Source: Hyphomonas sp. UBA5111 (GTDB lineage: Bacteria; Pseudomonadota; Alphaproteobacteria; Caulobacterales; Hyphomonadaceae). Taken from it: a DNA stretch of 64,000 nucleotides. The translations under genes and the position numbers were made by a program. Positions within the stretch are counted from its first letter, which is position 1; each line of letters starts with the position of its first letter. The notes beneath the pieces were generated by a model. The model saw only the letters and a program-made list of their open reading frames with translations, did no database searches and was not told where the DNA came from. Shown piece by piece: positions 7,966 through 15,914 of the stretch. Location of the stretch: contig DHZF01000157.1 of assembly GCA_002414505.1 (NCBI GenBank), positions 63,726-127,725 of the forward strand, in the 5' to 3' direction.

Positions 7966-9482
7966 CGCATGATAATCAACCCCACGCCGCCACGACCCTG
8001 TCCGCGCGACGCCTGAAATGGCATGCTCAGGACGAAGCGATCGTTCTAATGCGGACCGACTGCCCGGTCTGCCGTTCAGAAGGACTGACGTCGCGCGCCC
8101 GTGTGCTGATCAGTTGCGACGGGCGGGACGTGGTCGCGACCCTCCACCAGATCGACGATGACTGGCTGGCCCTTAGCGAGGCTGGTCTTTCTGAAGCGGC
8201 TTGGAGCCGGCTTGGCGCCGAGCCCGGCGCAGATCTTAAAGTCAGCCATGCTCCAACACTTCCGTCTCTCTCTGATGTGCGTCAACGGATGACCGGCAAA
8301 CGGCTGGCACGCGATGGATTTGACCGGATCGTGACTGATATCGCCGCCGGACTGTATTCTGATATTCATCTGGCCGCCTTTATCTCAGCCTGTTCCACGC
8401 TGAGCCTCGACATAGACGAAATCACCTCGCTGACCGGCGCCATGGTGAACGTTGGAGAGCAACTCGACTGGAATACCGACATGGTCATCGACAAACACTG
8501 CGTGGGCGGCCTACCCGGAAATCGCACGACGCCGATTGTTGTTGCGATCTTGGCCAGCCTGGGTTTGACGGTCCCAAAGACCTCCTCGCGCGCCATCACA
8601 TCGCCCGCCGGAACTGCAGATACGATGGAGACGCTCACCCAAGTCGATCTGTCACTGCCAGACATCAGGCGGGTTGTTGAAACGGAAGGTGGATGCCTTG
8701 CCTGGGGCGGCGCGGTCCAGCTCAGCCCGGCTGATGATATTCTCATCCGCATTGAACGGGCCCTCGACATCGACGCCGAAGGTCAGCTGATCGCGTCTGT
8801 TTTGTCAAAGAAGATCGCCGCCGGCGCGAGCCATGTGGTGCTCGACTTGCCCGTCGGACCAACCGCTAAACTGCGTAGTGCTGCCGGTGCCCGCGCCCTT
8901 GCCCAGCACATGACGATCGTTGCACGTGGGTTTGGCCTCAAGACCCATTGCGTGTTCAGCGACGGGCTCCAACCCGTCGGGCGCGGCATCGGACCGGCGC
9001 TCGAAGCCTGGGACGTGCTCAGGGTCTTGCAAAGAAGCAAAAGCGCGCCGCCAGATCTTCGCGAACGGGCGCTGACGCTGGCTGGCGCCGCCCTTGAACT
9101 TGCGGGCCGTGCCAAACCGGATACCGGAGCGGCCATGGCTCAGGACGCGCTCGACAATGGATCTGCCTGGTCGAAGTTTCAGGCCATATGCGCCGCTCAA
9201 GGCGGTTTGCGCGAACCACCACGCGCAGCGCAAACTGCGCCCGTCGCGGCAATTCGGTCAGGGGTCTTGAAAGCAATCGATAATAGAAAGCTCTCCAGGC
9301 TCGCAAAACTTGCTGGTGCTCCCGAACGCCCGGCCGCTGGTCTGACCGTTCACAAACGCCTAGGCGAACAAATCACGATTGGTGAGCCGCTTCTCACCAT
9401 CCACGCAGAGGCGTCGGGCGAGATCGACTATGCCATGAGCTACGCTCACGCCAATGCCGGCCTCTTCACCATTGAGGGTTAA
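7962..9482 (+). CDS. Thymidine phosphorylase family (AMP phosphorylase-like)
   Basis: A 506-residue protein of glycosyltransferase family 3 / thymidine phosphorylase type. Residues 1-85 form the N-terminal extension typical of AMP phosphorylase-like (archaeal DeoA) members, absent from classical DeoA. The core shows DKHCVGGLPGNRTTPIVV (about 177), the SSRAITSPAGTADTMETL phosphate/base segment (about 207) and the C-terminal barrel-sandwich domain (VHKRLGEQITIGEPLLTI). Archaeal AMP phosphorylase makes ribose-1,5-bisphosphate from AMP and phosphate; whether this one prefers nucleotides or nucleosides cannot be read from sequence. The ATGA overlap with the nuclease gene and a 3-bp gap to the PRPP-type gene show one operon. 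Confidence 0.8.
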   Translation: MTHDNQPHAATTLSARRLKWHAQDEAIVLMRTDCPVCRSEGLTSRARVLISCDGRDVVATLHQIDDDWLALSEAGLSEAAWSRLGAEPGADLKVSHAPTLPSLSDVRQRMTGKRLARDGFDRIVTDIAAGLYSDIHLAAFISACSTLSLDIDEITSLTGAMVNVGEQLDWNTDMVIDKHCVGGLPGNRTTPIVVAILASLGLTVPKTSSRAITSPAGTADTMETLTQVDLSLPDIRRVVETEGGCLAWGGAVQLSPADDILIRIERALDIDAEGQLIASVLSKKIAAGASHVVLDLPVGPTAKLRSAAGARALAQHMTIVARGFGLKTHCVFSDGLQPVGRGIGPALEAWDVLRVLQRSKSAPPDLRERALTLAGAALELAGRAKPDTGAAMAQDALDNGSAWSKFQAICAAQGGLREPPRAAQTAPVAAIRSGVLKAIDNRKLSRLAKLAGAPERPAAGLTVHKRLGEQITIGEPLLTIHAEASGEIDYAMSYAHANAGLFTIEG

Positions 9483-9485
9483 CCC

Positions 9486-10346
9486 ATGACGATTTACATT
9501 CCGCTTCCCGGTAATGAAGCTATGGCTTCTGAGCTTGCCAAAATCACAAGTTCTGAACTTGGCACCCTTGAACACCGCAGATTCCCGGACGAAGAGACCT
9601 ATGTGCGCCTCACCTCAGATGTCTCTGGAAAAGCAGTCGAACTGGTTTGCACGCTCGCCCGGCCTGACCCGCAATTGCCAGGACTTCTTTTTGCCGCTTA
9701 TACAGCGCGCGAGCTTGGCGCCACATCGGTTGGGCTGATTGCCCCCTACCTTGCCTATATGCGTCAGGATAAGAGATTTTCAGACGGCGAGTCTGTGTCA
9801 TCAGGACACTTTGCCAGATTGCTCTCAGGTGCGTTTGAAAGGGTGGTCACCGTCGATCCGCATTTGCACCGCATCCACGATCTCAATGACGTTTTTTCAA
9901 TCAATACAAAGGTTGTGCACGCCGCCCCGGCACTGTCCGATTGGATCAAGGCCCATGTCGACAAGCCGCTCATCATTGGCCCGGACGCTGAGAGCGAGCA
10001 ATGGGTTTCTGACGTGGCCGACCGAGCGAGCGCCCCGCATCTTGTGCTCTCCAAAGTCCGCCATGGCGACCGCAATGTAGAAGTGACAGCGCCTGGCCTT
10101 GAAAACTGGACCGGCCATCAACCCGTTCTTGTCGACGACATTGCCTCTTCCGGGCGAACCATGATGGAAGCGGCCCGCCACTTTGAGACCGCTGGCTTTG
10201 CAAAACCGGTCTGCGTGATCGTCCATCCGCTCTTTGCCGGCGATGCTTATGAGGACCTTAAGTCTGTCTCGACACGTGTCGTATCGACCAATGCGGTCCA
10301 ACATGCCTCAAATGAGATTTCGATCACGCCCTTACTGGTCGGTTAG
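9486..10346 (+). CDS. Ribose-phosphate pyrophosphokinase-like protein
   Basis: A 286-residue PRPP synthase/phosphoribosyltransferase-fold protein. Marks are RRFPDEETYVRL near residue 31 (the canonical FPDGE region), LIAPYLAYMRQDKRF near 83, DPHLHRI near 121, and the PRPP-binding loop VLVDDIASSGRTM near 215. It is shorter than housekeeping Prs (about 315 residues) and lacks the C-terminal segment, as in class III or diverged homologs. Its place after a phosphorylase suggests it handles ribose-5-P, ribose-1,5-bisphosphate or PRPP in the same pathway rather than bulk PRPP synthesis. It is the last gene of the operon. Confidence 0.8.
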   Translation: MTIYIPLPGNEAMASELAKITSSELGTLEHRRFPDEETYVRLTSDVSGKAVELVCTLARPDPQLPGLLFAAYTARELGATSVGLIAPYLAYMRQDKRFSDGESVSSGHFARLLSGAFERVVTVDPHLHRIHDLNDVFSINTKVVHAAPALSDWIKAHVDKPLIIGPDAESEQWVSDVADRASAPHLVLSKVRHGDRNVEVTAPGLENWTGHQPVLVDDIASSGRTMMEAARHFETAGFAKPVCVIVHPLFAGDAYEDLKSVSTRVVSTNAVQHASNEISITPLLVG

Positions 10347-10391
10347 GCGCCGCAATGAGGACGCGCAGTTTGACCGGTCCCAACGGTCTTT

Positions 10392-10405
10392 TTGATAGAA
10401 ATCAA
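10392..10405. promoter_or_regulatory. FNR/FixK-type (anaerobox) operator
   Basis: TTGATAGAAATCAA is a perfect match to the TTGAT-N4-ATCAA consensus of FNR/FixK/ANR regulators. It lies between the PRPP-type gene and the EF-hand gene, about 90 bp before the latter's start, a good place to activate it under low oxygen. Alpha-proteobacterial FixK/FnrL use this site. Confidence 0.7.
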
Positions 10406-10455
10406 ACCGGCAGGGTCGCCATGCTTTATCAAACAAACCGGCTTTGGAACAAAAT

Positions 10456-10478
10456 GCCTGACCGTGTCACGGTCAGGC
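10456..10478. terminator. Palindromic hairpin upstream of the EF-hand gene
   Basis: An 11-bp near-perfect palindrome (GCCTGACCGTG, one base, CACGGTCAGGC). It could end the phosphoketolase operon, form a 5' leader structure for the EF-hand mRNA, or be a protein-binding dyad. There is no T tract. Confidence 0.4.
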
Positions 10479-10494
10479 CTTCATGGAGTGTGTC

Positions 10495-11022
10495 ATGAAA
10501 CACAAAGCTACACGTCTTATCTCAACCTTGCTCACCACCTCGTTACTCCTGACGAGCATGGCCGCAGCTGAAACCCCAAACCCTCAGCTGGAAAAAGAAC
10601 CAGCGGCACACATGACAGAGCGCGACGGCGTTCGACTGCACCTTGGCCTACGCAGCAGGATGCAAGAACACGATCTTGACGGTGACAGTCTACGCAGCCG
10701 CGCAGAGTTTGATGCCTGGCACAGCGCGAATTTCGCGCTGATGGATACCGATGGCGACGGTCTGACGCTTGAGGATTTTCAAGGCGCGCAGCTCGGACCA
10801 GGCCCCTATGGCGCCGGCCATCATGCGCGCCGGGCGAAAATGCGTGAGCAGGCCGACCTGCGCAAGAAAGCACGTTTCCAACTCATGGACAGCGACGGCG
10901 ACGGTGTTGTGACCCTCAGCGAGCATGACGCATTCACCGAGCACGTCTTTCTGGAAGCAGACGCCGATGATGATGGGTATCTCACTTTTCAGGAGCTCAA
11001 GCAGCACAATCGCGGCATGTAA
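10495..11022 (+). CDS. Secreted EF-hand protein
   Basis: A 175-residue protein starting at ATG 10495 (MKHKATRL), 7 bases after GGAG; an ATG 12 bases upstream lacks spacing for that site. Residues 1-28 are a signal peptide (LLTTSLLLTSMAAAE). Four calcium-binding loops follow: DLDGDSLRSRAE, DTDGDGLTLEDF, DSDGDGVVTLSE and DADDDGYLTFQE, all with acidic residues at positions 1, 3 and 12 or near-equivalents. Likely periplasmic Ca2+ binding; the physiological role is unknown. The FNR-type box upstream implies low-oxygen induction. Confidence 0.75.
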   Translation: MKHKATRLISTLLTTSLLLTSMAAAETPNPQLEKEPAAHMTERDGVRLHLGLRSRMQEHDLDGDSLRSRAEFDAWHSANFALMDTDGDGLTLEDFQGAQLGPGPYGAGHHARRAKMREQADLRKKARFQLMDSDGDGVVTLSEHDAFTEHVFLEADADDDGYLTFQELKQHNRGM

Positions 11023-11051
11023 GGCATACCAATCGGTTAAGTCCTACTGAT

Positions 11052-11072
11052 CTCGGCGACAGTATTGCCGAG
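11052..11072 (+). terminator. Weak hairpin after the EF-hand gene
   Basis: CTCGGC and GCCGAG flank a 9-base loop about 30 bp after the EF-hand stop; extra flanking bases (GAT/GTC) can pair partly. No T tract. From here to 11422 I see no gene, only a second small hairpin at 11392-11415 (GCCAGCG/CGCTGGC). Confidence 0.3.
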
Positions 11073-11422
11073 GTCAGCAACCCGTTTTCAGAGCAACGCC
11101 GCTATTGAACCCGTTTTAGCTACTGGCCTTAACACCGAATGAAGCAAGCTTAACATCGCACTAAAATCCGCAATACGCATACGCGGCCGCCAGTTCGTCC
11201 CCCTAGTGCATGATCTACATCCCGATGTTTCTTTGCATGAGTCGCATCCATTTTGCAAAAAGTCTGACAAATCAATCCACAACCCACGCGCGAACGGATG
11301 AGCGGCTAGGTTGTGCTTTTATCTTCACGCCGCCCTTCAAAACCTGTCAGTATCGTCAATTTACTTGCCACGTGTATTTCTGAGCTTAAAAGCCAGCGCT
11401 GATGAAAACGCTGGCCAGACGC

Positions 11423-11537
11423 TCAGTTCGGCTTGAGGAAGATAAACGGCGCTGGCTCATCCAACGCCCAAGGATATTCGTCATTACCGGCGATATCGTC
11501 CCAATATAATTCGCCGGTTTCGCAGCCTTGATGAACT
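11423..11537 (-). pseudogene. C-terminal remnant of an unrecognised gene
   Basis: Reading leftwards, the frame ending at TGA 11423-11425 gives TGELYWDDIAGNDEYPW and then an ending LDEPAPFIFLKPN. This looks like a genuine protein tail, but the frame closes a few codons upstream, where plus-strand ion-channel sequence begins. The gene body has been lost at a junction near 11537. Family not recognised. Confidence 0.3.
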
Positions 11538-11729
11538 GGGAAATTCCTCGTCAACTACGCATCGCTTGGGCTGGGCGATATCTATCCAACCGGACATTCG
11601 CGGTTCCTGGCGGGACTGGAATCACTCAATGGTTTCCTGCTGATTTCGTGCTCGGCATCCTTCATTTTCCTCCTGATGCGAAACCAAATGGATGGTCCAA
11701 TTACAGGCGGAATTCAAAAATCGGATTAA
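11538..11729 (+). pseudogene. C-terminal fragment of a two-TM ion channel family protein
   Basis: This plus-strand frame lacks its own start but reads LVNYASLGLGDIYPTGHSRF, then LNGFLLISCSASFIFLLM, ending at TAA 11727-11729. The YASLGLGDIYP segment matches the selectivity-filter region (T/S-x-G-x-GD) of Ion_trans_2 proteins, followed by their last transmembrane helix. Upstream is another truncated gene on the opposite strand, so this is a 5'-truncated remnant at a recombination junction. Confidence 0.45.
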
Positions 11730-11807
11730 CTCGGAACCTGTTCACACACTTCTCCGTTAGTCGTGGAAATACCCCACCACTGTATAAGGAGGATGTTGAA
11801 AGTGGAT

Positions 11808-12362
11808 ATGAAGAACAGTTATTGGCGGTTTGGAGCAATGATCATCACATCGGTGATCGTGATGTTTGGACTGATGTACCTCAACACCTATGCGTGGGAG
11901 CATGTTCGCTGGAGCGAGACACGCTTCTACATGGCCTTCATCATGGGCGCCGCGATGGCCATCGTGATGCTGAGCTTCATGCTCAACATGTACAAGGACA
12001 GCCGGATCAATTTCGGCATTTTCGTTGGTGCTGCGGTCGTGTTCGTCCTGGCCCTCTGGCTGGTGCGCAGCCAGAGCACCGTCGACGACCGGTCCTACAT
12101 GAAAGCGATGATCCCCCACCACTCCATTGCCATCATGACAAGTGAACGCGCCGGCATCGAGGATGTCCGTGTGCGCGAGCTTGCCGACGAGATCATCACG
12201 GCGCAGCGCCGCGAGATCAAGGAAATGGAATGGCTGATTTCCGACATCGCGGAGAATGGCCCGGCATCGACGGAAAGGGAGGCGGCGAGCCGCCCCGTTC
12301 CCCCCTTTGAAGGCACGCTCAATCCAGACGACGCTGCCGGGGCAGCCATCGCGGAGGACTAA
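11808..12362 (+). CDS. DUF305 four-helix membrane protein (metal-resistance associated)
   Basis: About 184 residues. The N-terminal half has three transmembrane helices (MIITSVIVMFGLMYL, FIMGAAMAIVMLSFML, GIFVGAAVVFVLALWLV). The C-terminal half carries the DUF305 signature MIPHHSIAIMTSERA followed by EIITAQRREIKEM. Such proteins accompany copper/silver operons and are thought to bind metal through His/Met. Start choice: MKNSYWRFG at 11808 fits the family; GTG 11802 sits 9 bases after AAGGAGG and is a real alternative, while ATG 11793 is too close. An ATACCC-centred sequence at 11769-11785 resembles half of the CsoR operator at 13.86 kb. Confidence 0.75.
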   Translation: MKNSYWRFGAMIITSVIVMFGLMYLNTYAWEHVRWSETRFYMAFIMGAAMAIVMLSFMLNMYKDSRINFGIFVGAAVVFVLALWLVRSQSTVDDRSYMKAMIPHHSIAIMTSERAGIEDVRVRELADEIITAQRREIKEMEWLISDIAENGPASTEREAASRPVPPFEGTLNPDDAAGAAIAED

Positions 12363-12416
12363 CGCGCCTTCCACGTCCAGTCAGACCCATTCGATCCCGA
12401 AAAGGAGCGAAACAGA

Positions 12417-13772
12417 ATGAGACTCGAAAAGATCAAGACACAGGGCCTTGCCCACCTTTCCTACTTCCTGAGCGCCGATGGCGAAGCTGCGGTCATCGAT
12501 CCGCGGCGTGACATCGACATCTATCTGGACCTCGCCCGTGAGGAAGGCTCTGTCATCAAGCACGTCTTCGAAACCCACCGGAACGAGGACCTGCTCTCAG
12601 GCGCCCCTGTCCTGAAGGAAGAGACCGGCGCAAAGGTCTGGCACGGGCCGAACCCTGAAAAGCCGATCCAGTATGCAGCCGAGACGCGGGAAGGCGACAC
12701 GTTCGAGATTGGCGGCGCGCTCCTGAAGGTGCTTGAAACGCCCGGGCACACCGACGACAGCCTGTCCTACGTGCTTTATGACAAGAGCTTTGAGGAAGGC
12801 CCGGTTGGCGTGTTCACGGGCGATGCCCTGTTCATTGGCGATGTCGGGCGCACGGACTTCTATCCCGACCGCAAACGCGAAGTCGCCGGCCTGCTCTATG
12901 ACAGCCTGGAGAAACTGATGAGGCTCGGCGACCAGTGCCTCGTCTATCCCGCGCATGGCGCCGGTTCGGTTTGTGGCTCGGGCATGGCCGACCGGGAGTT
13001 TTCCTCCATCGGCCATGAAAAGCTCAACAATCCGAGCCTGCAGATCGATGACCGGGAGGCTTTCATCGACGCCAAGGTAGCCGAGAACCACTACATCCCG
13101 CCATACTTCCGGCGCATGGAAGAGGGCAATATGGAAGGCACCGAAGCTGCGCCGCCGGCGCCCCTGCCCGCTTCCCCGGCCAGGTTGCTCGATCCGGGCG
13201 ATGCGGTCTGCCTCGATGTCCGTGGCATATTCGACTTTGCCGGCGGACACCGCACGGGCTCGCTCTGCATCCCGGATGACATGCTTGCCGCCTTCGCGGG
13301 CTGGTTGCTGCCAGGCGACAAACCGGTGCTGCTGGTAGCGCGCGATGACGACCAGGCGGTCGATGCGGCCACCACGCTTCAGCGGATCGGCTTCGACAAT
13401 GTGAGCGGATTTGTCAGCGGCGCCATGCCCGTGGCGGTCCAGAACGGCCCGCTCGACACACTCGACTTCGTCGATACCGAAACCGTCGCCGCGCGCGTAG
13501 ACAACCCGCCGGCTGGCTGGACACTGCTCGATGTCCGGGCCATCGACGAATATGAGAGCGGCCATATCAAGGACAGCAAGCACGCTTATGTCGGCAAGCT
13601 GCCTGATGCGGCCAGTGACCTCGACCCGGACAAGCCCGTCACCGTCATGTGCGGAAGCGGCGCCCGGGCCACCATTGCCGCCTCGCAGCTCATGCGGAAG
13701 GGGTTCTCCGAGGTCGATGTCTATATCGGCTCGATGAAGGCGTGGACCGCAGCTGGAAATGCCATTGAGTGA
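12417..13772 (+). CDS. MBL-fold persulfide dioxygenase-like/rhodanese fusion
   Basis: A 451-residue cytoplasmic protein: MBL domain (1-235), degenerate rhodanese (about 255-345), then a second rhodanese (about 355-448). The first MBL motif is ETHRNEDLLSG rather than H-x-H-x-D-H, a change I associate with a known subfamily of ETHE1/Blh-like proteins; TPGHTDDS, FTGDALFIGDVGRTD and YPAHGAGS supply the other metal ligands. The last rhodanese keeps the active Cys in MCGSGARA; the first has none at the equivalent place (LVARDDDQ). Likely role: oxidation of glutathione persulfide or sulfur transfer, often paired with metal and sulfide stress genes. Start ATG after AAAAGGAG; 54 bp behind the DUF305 gene, so likely an operon. 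Confidence 0.75.
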   Translation: MRLEKIKTQGLAHLSYFLSADGEAAVIDPRRDIDIYLDLAREEGSVIKHVFETHRNEDLLSGAPVLKEETGAKVWHGPNPEKPIQYAAETREGDTFEIGGALLKVLETPGHTDDSLSYVLYDKSFEEGPVGVFTGDALFIGDVGRTDFYPDRKREVAGLLYDSLEKLMRLGDQCLVYPAHGAGSVCGSGMADREFSSIGHEKLNNPSLQIDDREAFIDAKVAENHYIPPYFRRMEEGNMEGTEAAPPAPLPASPARLLDPGDAVCLDVRGIFDFAGGHRTGSLCIPDDMLAAFAGWLLPGDKPVLLVARDDDQAVDAATTLQRIGFDNVSGFVSGAMPVAVQNGPLDTLDFVDTETVAARVDNPPAGWTLLDVRAIDEYESGHIKDSKHAYVGKLPDAASDLDPDKPVTVMCGSGARATIAASQLMRKGFSEVDVYIGSMKAWTAAGNAIE

Positions 13773-13855
13773 TGACTGTCAGTCCATCTTGGGCTGAACC
13801 TTTCGTTTCTGACGCATGAAGAGACTGGAAATTGCTTCACGAGGTCCCCATATGG

Positions 13856-13873
13856 ATACCCTGTATGGGGTAT
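13856..13873. promoter_or_regulatory. CsoR-type operator
   Basis: ATACCC-TGTATG-GGGTAT, a perfect 6-bp inverted repeat with 6-bp spacing and G/C tracts as in CsoR/RcnR family operators. It sits 6-23 bases before the start of the CsoR-like gene, consistent with autoregulation. Confidence 0.6.
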
Positions 13874-13878
13874 TTGCC

Positions 13879-14154
13879 ATGAAGACTGAAACCAAAGAGG
13901 CCGCGACCCGAAGGCTTGCCCGCATCGAGGGACAAGTGCGCGGCATCACGAAGATGGTGTCCGACGATCGGTATTGTATTGATGTCATTCGTCAGGTGCA
14001 GGCTGTGAAGGCCGCGCTTGTCGGCCTCGAGGCCGTTATCCTGGATGACCATATCGCAACGTGTGTGGATCATGCCCTGACCGGAAGCAATGTCGATGAC
14101 CGGCGTGAAAAGGTCGAGGAACTTGTTGCTGTGCTTGGTGGCCGCAAGAAGTAG
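13879..14154 (+). CDS. csoR: Copper-sensing repressor of the CsoR family
   Basis: A 91-residue all-helical DNA-binding repressor (MKTETKEAATRRLARIEGQ; the RLxRIEGQVRGI start motif is intact). The Cu(I) ligand set looks complete: Cys in DDRYCIDVI (about residue 37), and His and Cys four apart in DDHIATCV. This C-H-C triad favours CsoR over FrmR/RcnR (different third ligand) and CstR (no His). On Cu(I) binding it should leave the operator immediately upstream. Start ATG 13879 is preferred because an upstream extension would run through the operator. It is likely to control the copper genes around it. Confidence 0.8.
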   Translation: MKTETKEAATRRLARIEGQVRGITKMVSDDRYCIDVIRQVQAVKAALVGLEAVILDDHIATCVDHALTGSNVDDRREKVEELVAVLGGRKK

Positions 14155-14207
14155 CGGCCTCACAGTTTGTTGAAATGAAAGTTTTAATCTTTTCACGTAT
14201 TTGAACA

Positions 14208-14627
14208 ATGATGCAGTTTGTGACCCGCCTCCTGACACTGTTTGCCGCTGCCTTCATGGCGGCTCATCCGGTCATGGCGTGTCCATTGATGGTCGGGACC
14301 TCCGAAACCGCGCCGACTGAAATGAGCAGCAATCACCCCTGTAATGACATGGCGATGGAAGCCATGGCCGACACCGGGCATACAGATCAGGCATCATCGT
14401 CTGATTGCCCCGCGGGATACGACTGTGCACCCATGCTTATCCAGGCGCACAGTGACGCCAATCCAGTTGCACCTGTTGCGAATGTAGACGCAGAATTTGC
14501 TGCGGTTCTCGCTAACCCACCAAAGGCATTCCTGCCAGAGCGCGAAACGCTAAAGACCGGGCCTCCACCTCGGCTGGATATCGTCCAGCACACGCCAATA
14601 TCGCTAAAGCAGCGCTTCCTGAATTGA
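14208..14627 (+). CDS. Small secreted Cys/Met/His-containing protein upstream of the RND genes
   Basis: A 139-residue protein with signal peptide (LLTLFAAAFMAAHPVMA) and a mature region carrying scattered Cys, Met and His (SNHPCNDMAMEAMADTGH, SSDCPAGYDCAPML). The size, place just before an outer-membrane channel gene, and composition are like the poorly defined small periplasmic proteins that head Cus/Czc operons. Metal binding is inference. The analogous protein at 32.4 kb heads the Czc-type operon. No domain recognised. Confidence 0.5.
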   Translation: MMQFVTRLLTLFAAAFMAAHPVMACPLMVGTSETAPTEMSSNHPCNDMAMEAMADTGHTDQASSSDCPAGYDCAPMLIQAHSDANPVAPVANVDAEFAAVLANPPKAFLPERETLKTGPPPRLDIVQHTPISLKQRFLN

Positions 14628-14681
14628 GAGCGATGACCTGCGGCCGCCACAGCAGCCCGTCGTCATCGCTTCTCACAATTC
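14620..14681. repeat. Long imperfect inverted repeat between small gene and TolC gene
   Basis: GAATTGAGAGCGATGAC at 14620-14636 (pairing extends one base further) has its complement at about 14662-14681 with a small bulge. The arm contains the stop codon of the upstream gene. It could be an attenuator or an RNA-stability hairpin inside the operon. Confidence 0.4.
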
Positions 14682-14699
14682 AGAAGAGCCCGTTTTATC

Positions 14700-15914
14700 A
14701 TGCCCCACATTTCAAGAATGCTGCTGGTCGCAGCGTTTGCCGCTGTGCCCCTGGCGGCGGTTGCCAACGCTCAGAGCTTTGCCGAGCTTGAAGCCCGTCT
14801 CGAGGCCCATCCAAGCCTCTCCGCTCTCGGTTACGATGCCGAGGCCGACCGGGAGCGTGCTGTCGCCTCAACCGCACTCCCGGACCCCGTCGTATCCCTC
14901 GGGATCAACAACTTTCCGATTTTCGATCCCTCATTCGACAGTTACTTGCCGACCAATAAAGCCGTTGGTATCCGGCAACAATTTCCGAGCTTCGCGGGCC
15001 GTGAAGCCCGCGCCGGTGAAGCCCGGGCGATGTCAGCACAGACCGAGGCGGTTCGCGATGCCCGTTATGCGGCCTTGCGCGCCGAACTCATCGCTCTTCT
15101 CGCTGACAAGACTAGACTGACCAGGCAGAGATCCCTCGCCGAAGCGCGAAACGCCAAATACGACGAGCTTGTCGACATTGTCGAGGCCGAGATCGATGCG
15201 GGCCGCCCGGCCGTCTATCGCCTTGCCGAAATTGAAAGCGAACGGGCAGAAGTTTCCCGGACGCTTGTTGATCTTGACCGGCAGGAAGCCGAGACCGATG
15301 CGCGCCTGATCGAACTCGTCGGACTGGTCCCTTCGACCGGCCTCCCTCCCCTGACTGAAAGAGACTGGTCCGGCGCAGCGCTTGAGTTCCACACCGTACG
15401 CATTGCCGACGCGGCCGTCCGCGTTACCGATTACGGTATCGACGAGGCCCGCGCGGCCTGGAAGCCAGAATGGGGGGCCCAGCTCACCTATCAACAGCGC
15501 GATGAAGGCGCGATGTTCGCGGGGGATGACTGGGTCTCCGGTATGGTGACTTTTACGGTTCCGCTCTGGGCCGAAAGGAAGCAGGCACCGAACTTGCGCG
15601 CCGCAAAGGCTGAGCGGGCCGGCGCCGAGCAACGCTACCAGGCTGCCGCGCGGAATGCGGCGGCCCAGTATGCGTCCCGGGACGCCATTATACGCGCGGC
15701 CGATGCCAGTATCGACGTGCTGCAGGTCAAGATTGCTGCCGTCGAAGACGAAGTCGAGGCCCAGCTGATTGCTTATGAATCCGGTGTTGGCGGTTATGCG
15801 CCGATCATCGACGGCGAGATCGCCATTCTCAAACTCCGGGCGGAAATCGAAGCTGAAACGGCCCGCAAGGCCGCTGCGATCGCACGCCTGAATGCCCTCC
15901 TGGTGACACAATGA
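14700..15914 (+). CDS. TolC-family outer-membrane channel of the Cus-type pump
   Basis: A 404-residue outer-membrane efflux protein with signal peptide (LLVAAFAAVPLAAVANAQ) and long Ala/Glu/Arg-rich coiled-coil helices in two repeats (about 60-200 and 260-400), as in CusC/CzcC-type TolC proteins. VSLGINNFPIFDP near 62 and VTFTVPLWAERKQAPN near 285 mark the two beta-barrel strand pairs. It overlaps the adaptor gene by ATGA, so it is the first gene of the three-gene pump. It exports Cu(I)/Ag(I), judging from its partners. Confidence 0.75.
   Translation: MPHISRMLLVAAFAAVPLAAVANAQSFAELEARLEAHPSLSALGYDAEADRERAVASTALPDPVVSLGINNFPIFDPSFDSYLPTNKAVGIRQQFPSFAGREARAGEARAMSAQTEAVRDARYAALRAELIALLADKTRLTRQRSLAEARNAKYDELVDIVEAEIDAGRPAVYRLAEIESERAEVSRTLVDLDRQEAETDARLIELVGLVPSTGLPPLTERDWSGAALEFHTVRIADAAVRVTDYGIDEARAAWKPEWGAQLTYQQRDEGAMFAGDDWVSGMVTFTVPLWAERKQAPNLRAAKAERAGAEQRYQAAARNAAAQYASRDAIIRAADASIDVLQVKIAAVEDEVEAQLIAYESGVGGYAPIIDGEIAILKLRAEIEAETARKAAAIARLNALLVTQ

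Noticed and set aside
11528..12145. Long open frame across the ion-channel remnant and DUF305 gene
   Set aside because: It is out of frame with both recognisable proteins, and its translation has no protein-like pattern.
12597..13583. Long antisense open frame over the MBL/rhodanese gene
   Set aside because: Typical antisense shadow of a GC-rich gene: no start signal, no recognisable motif, and the sense gene is clear.
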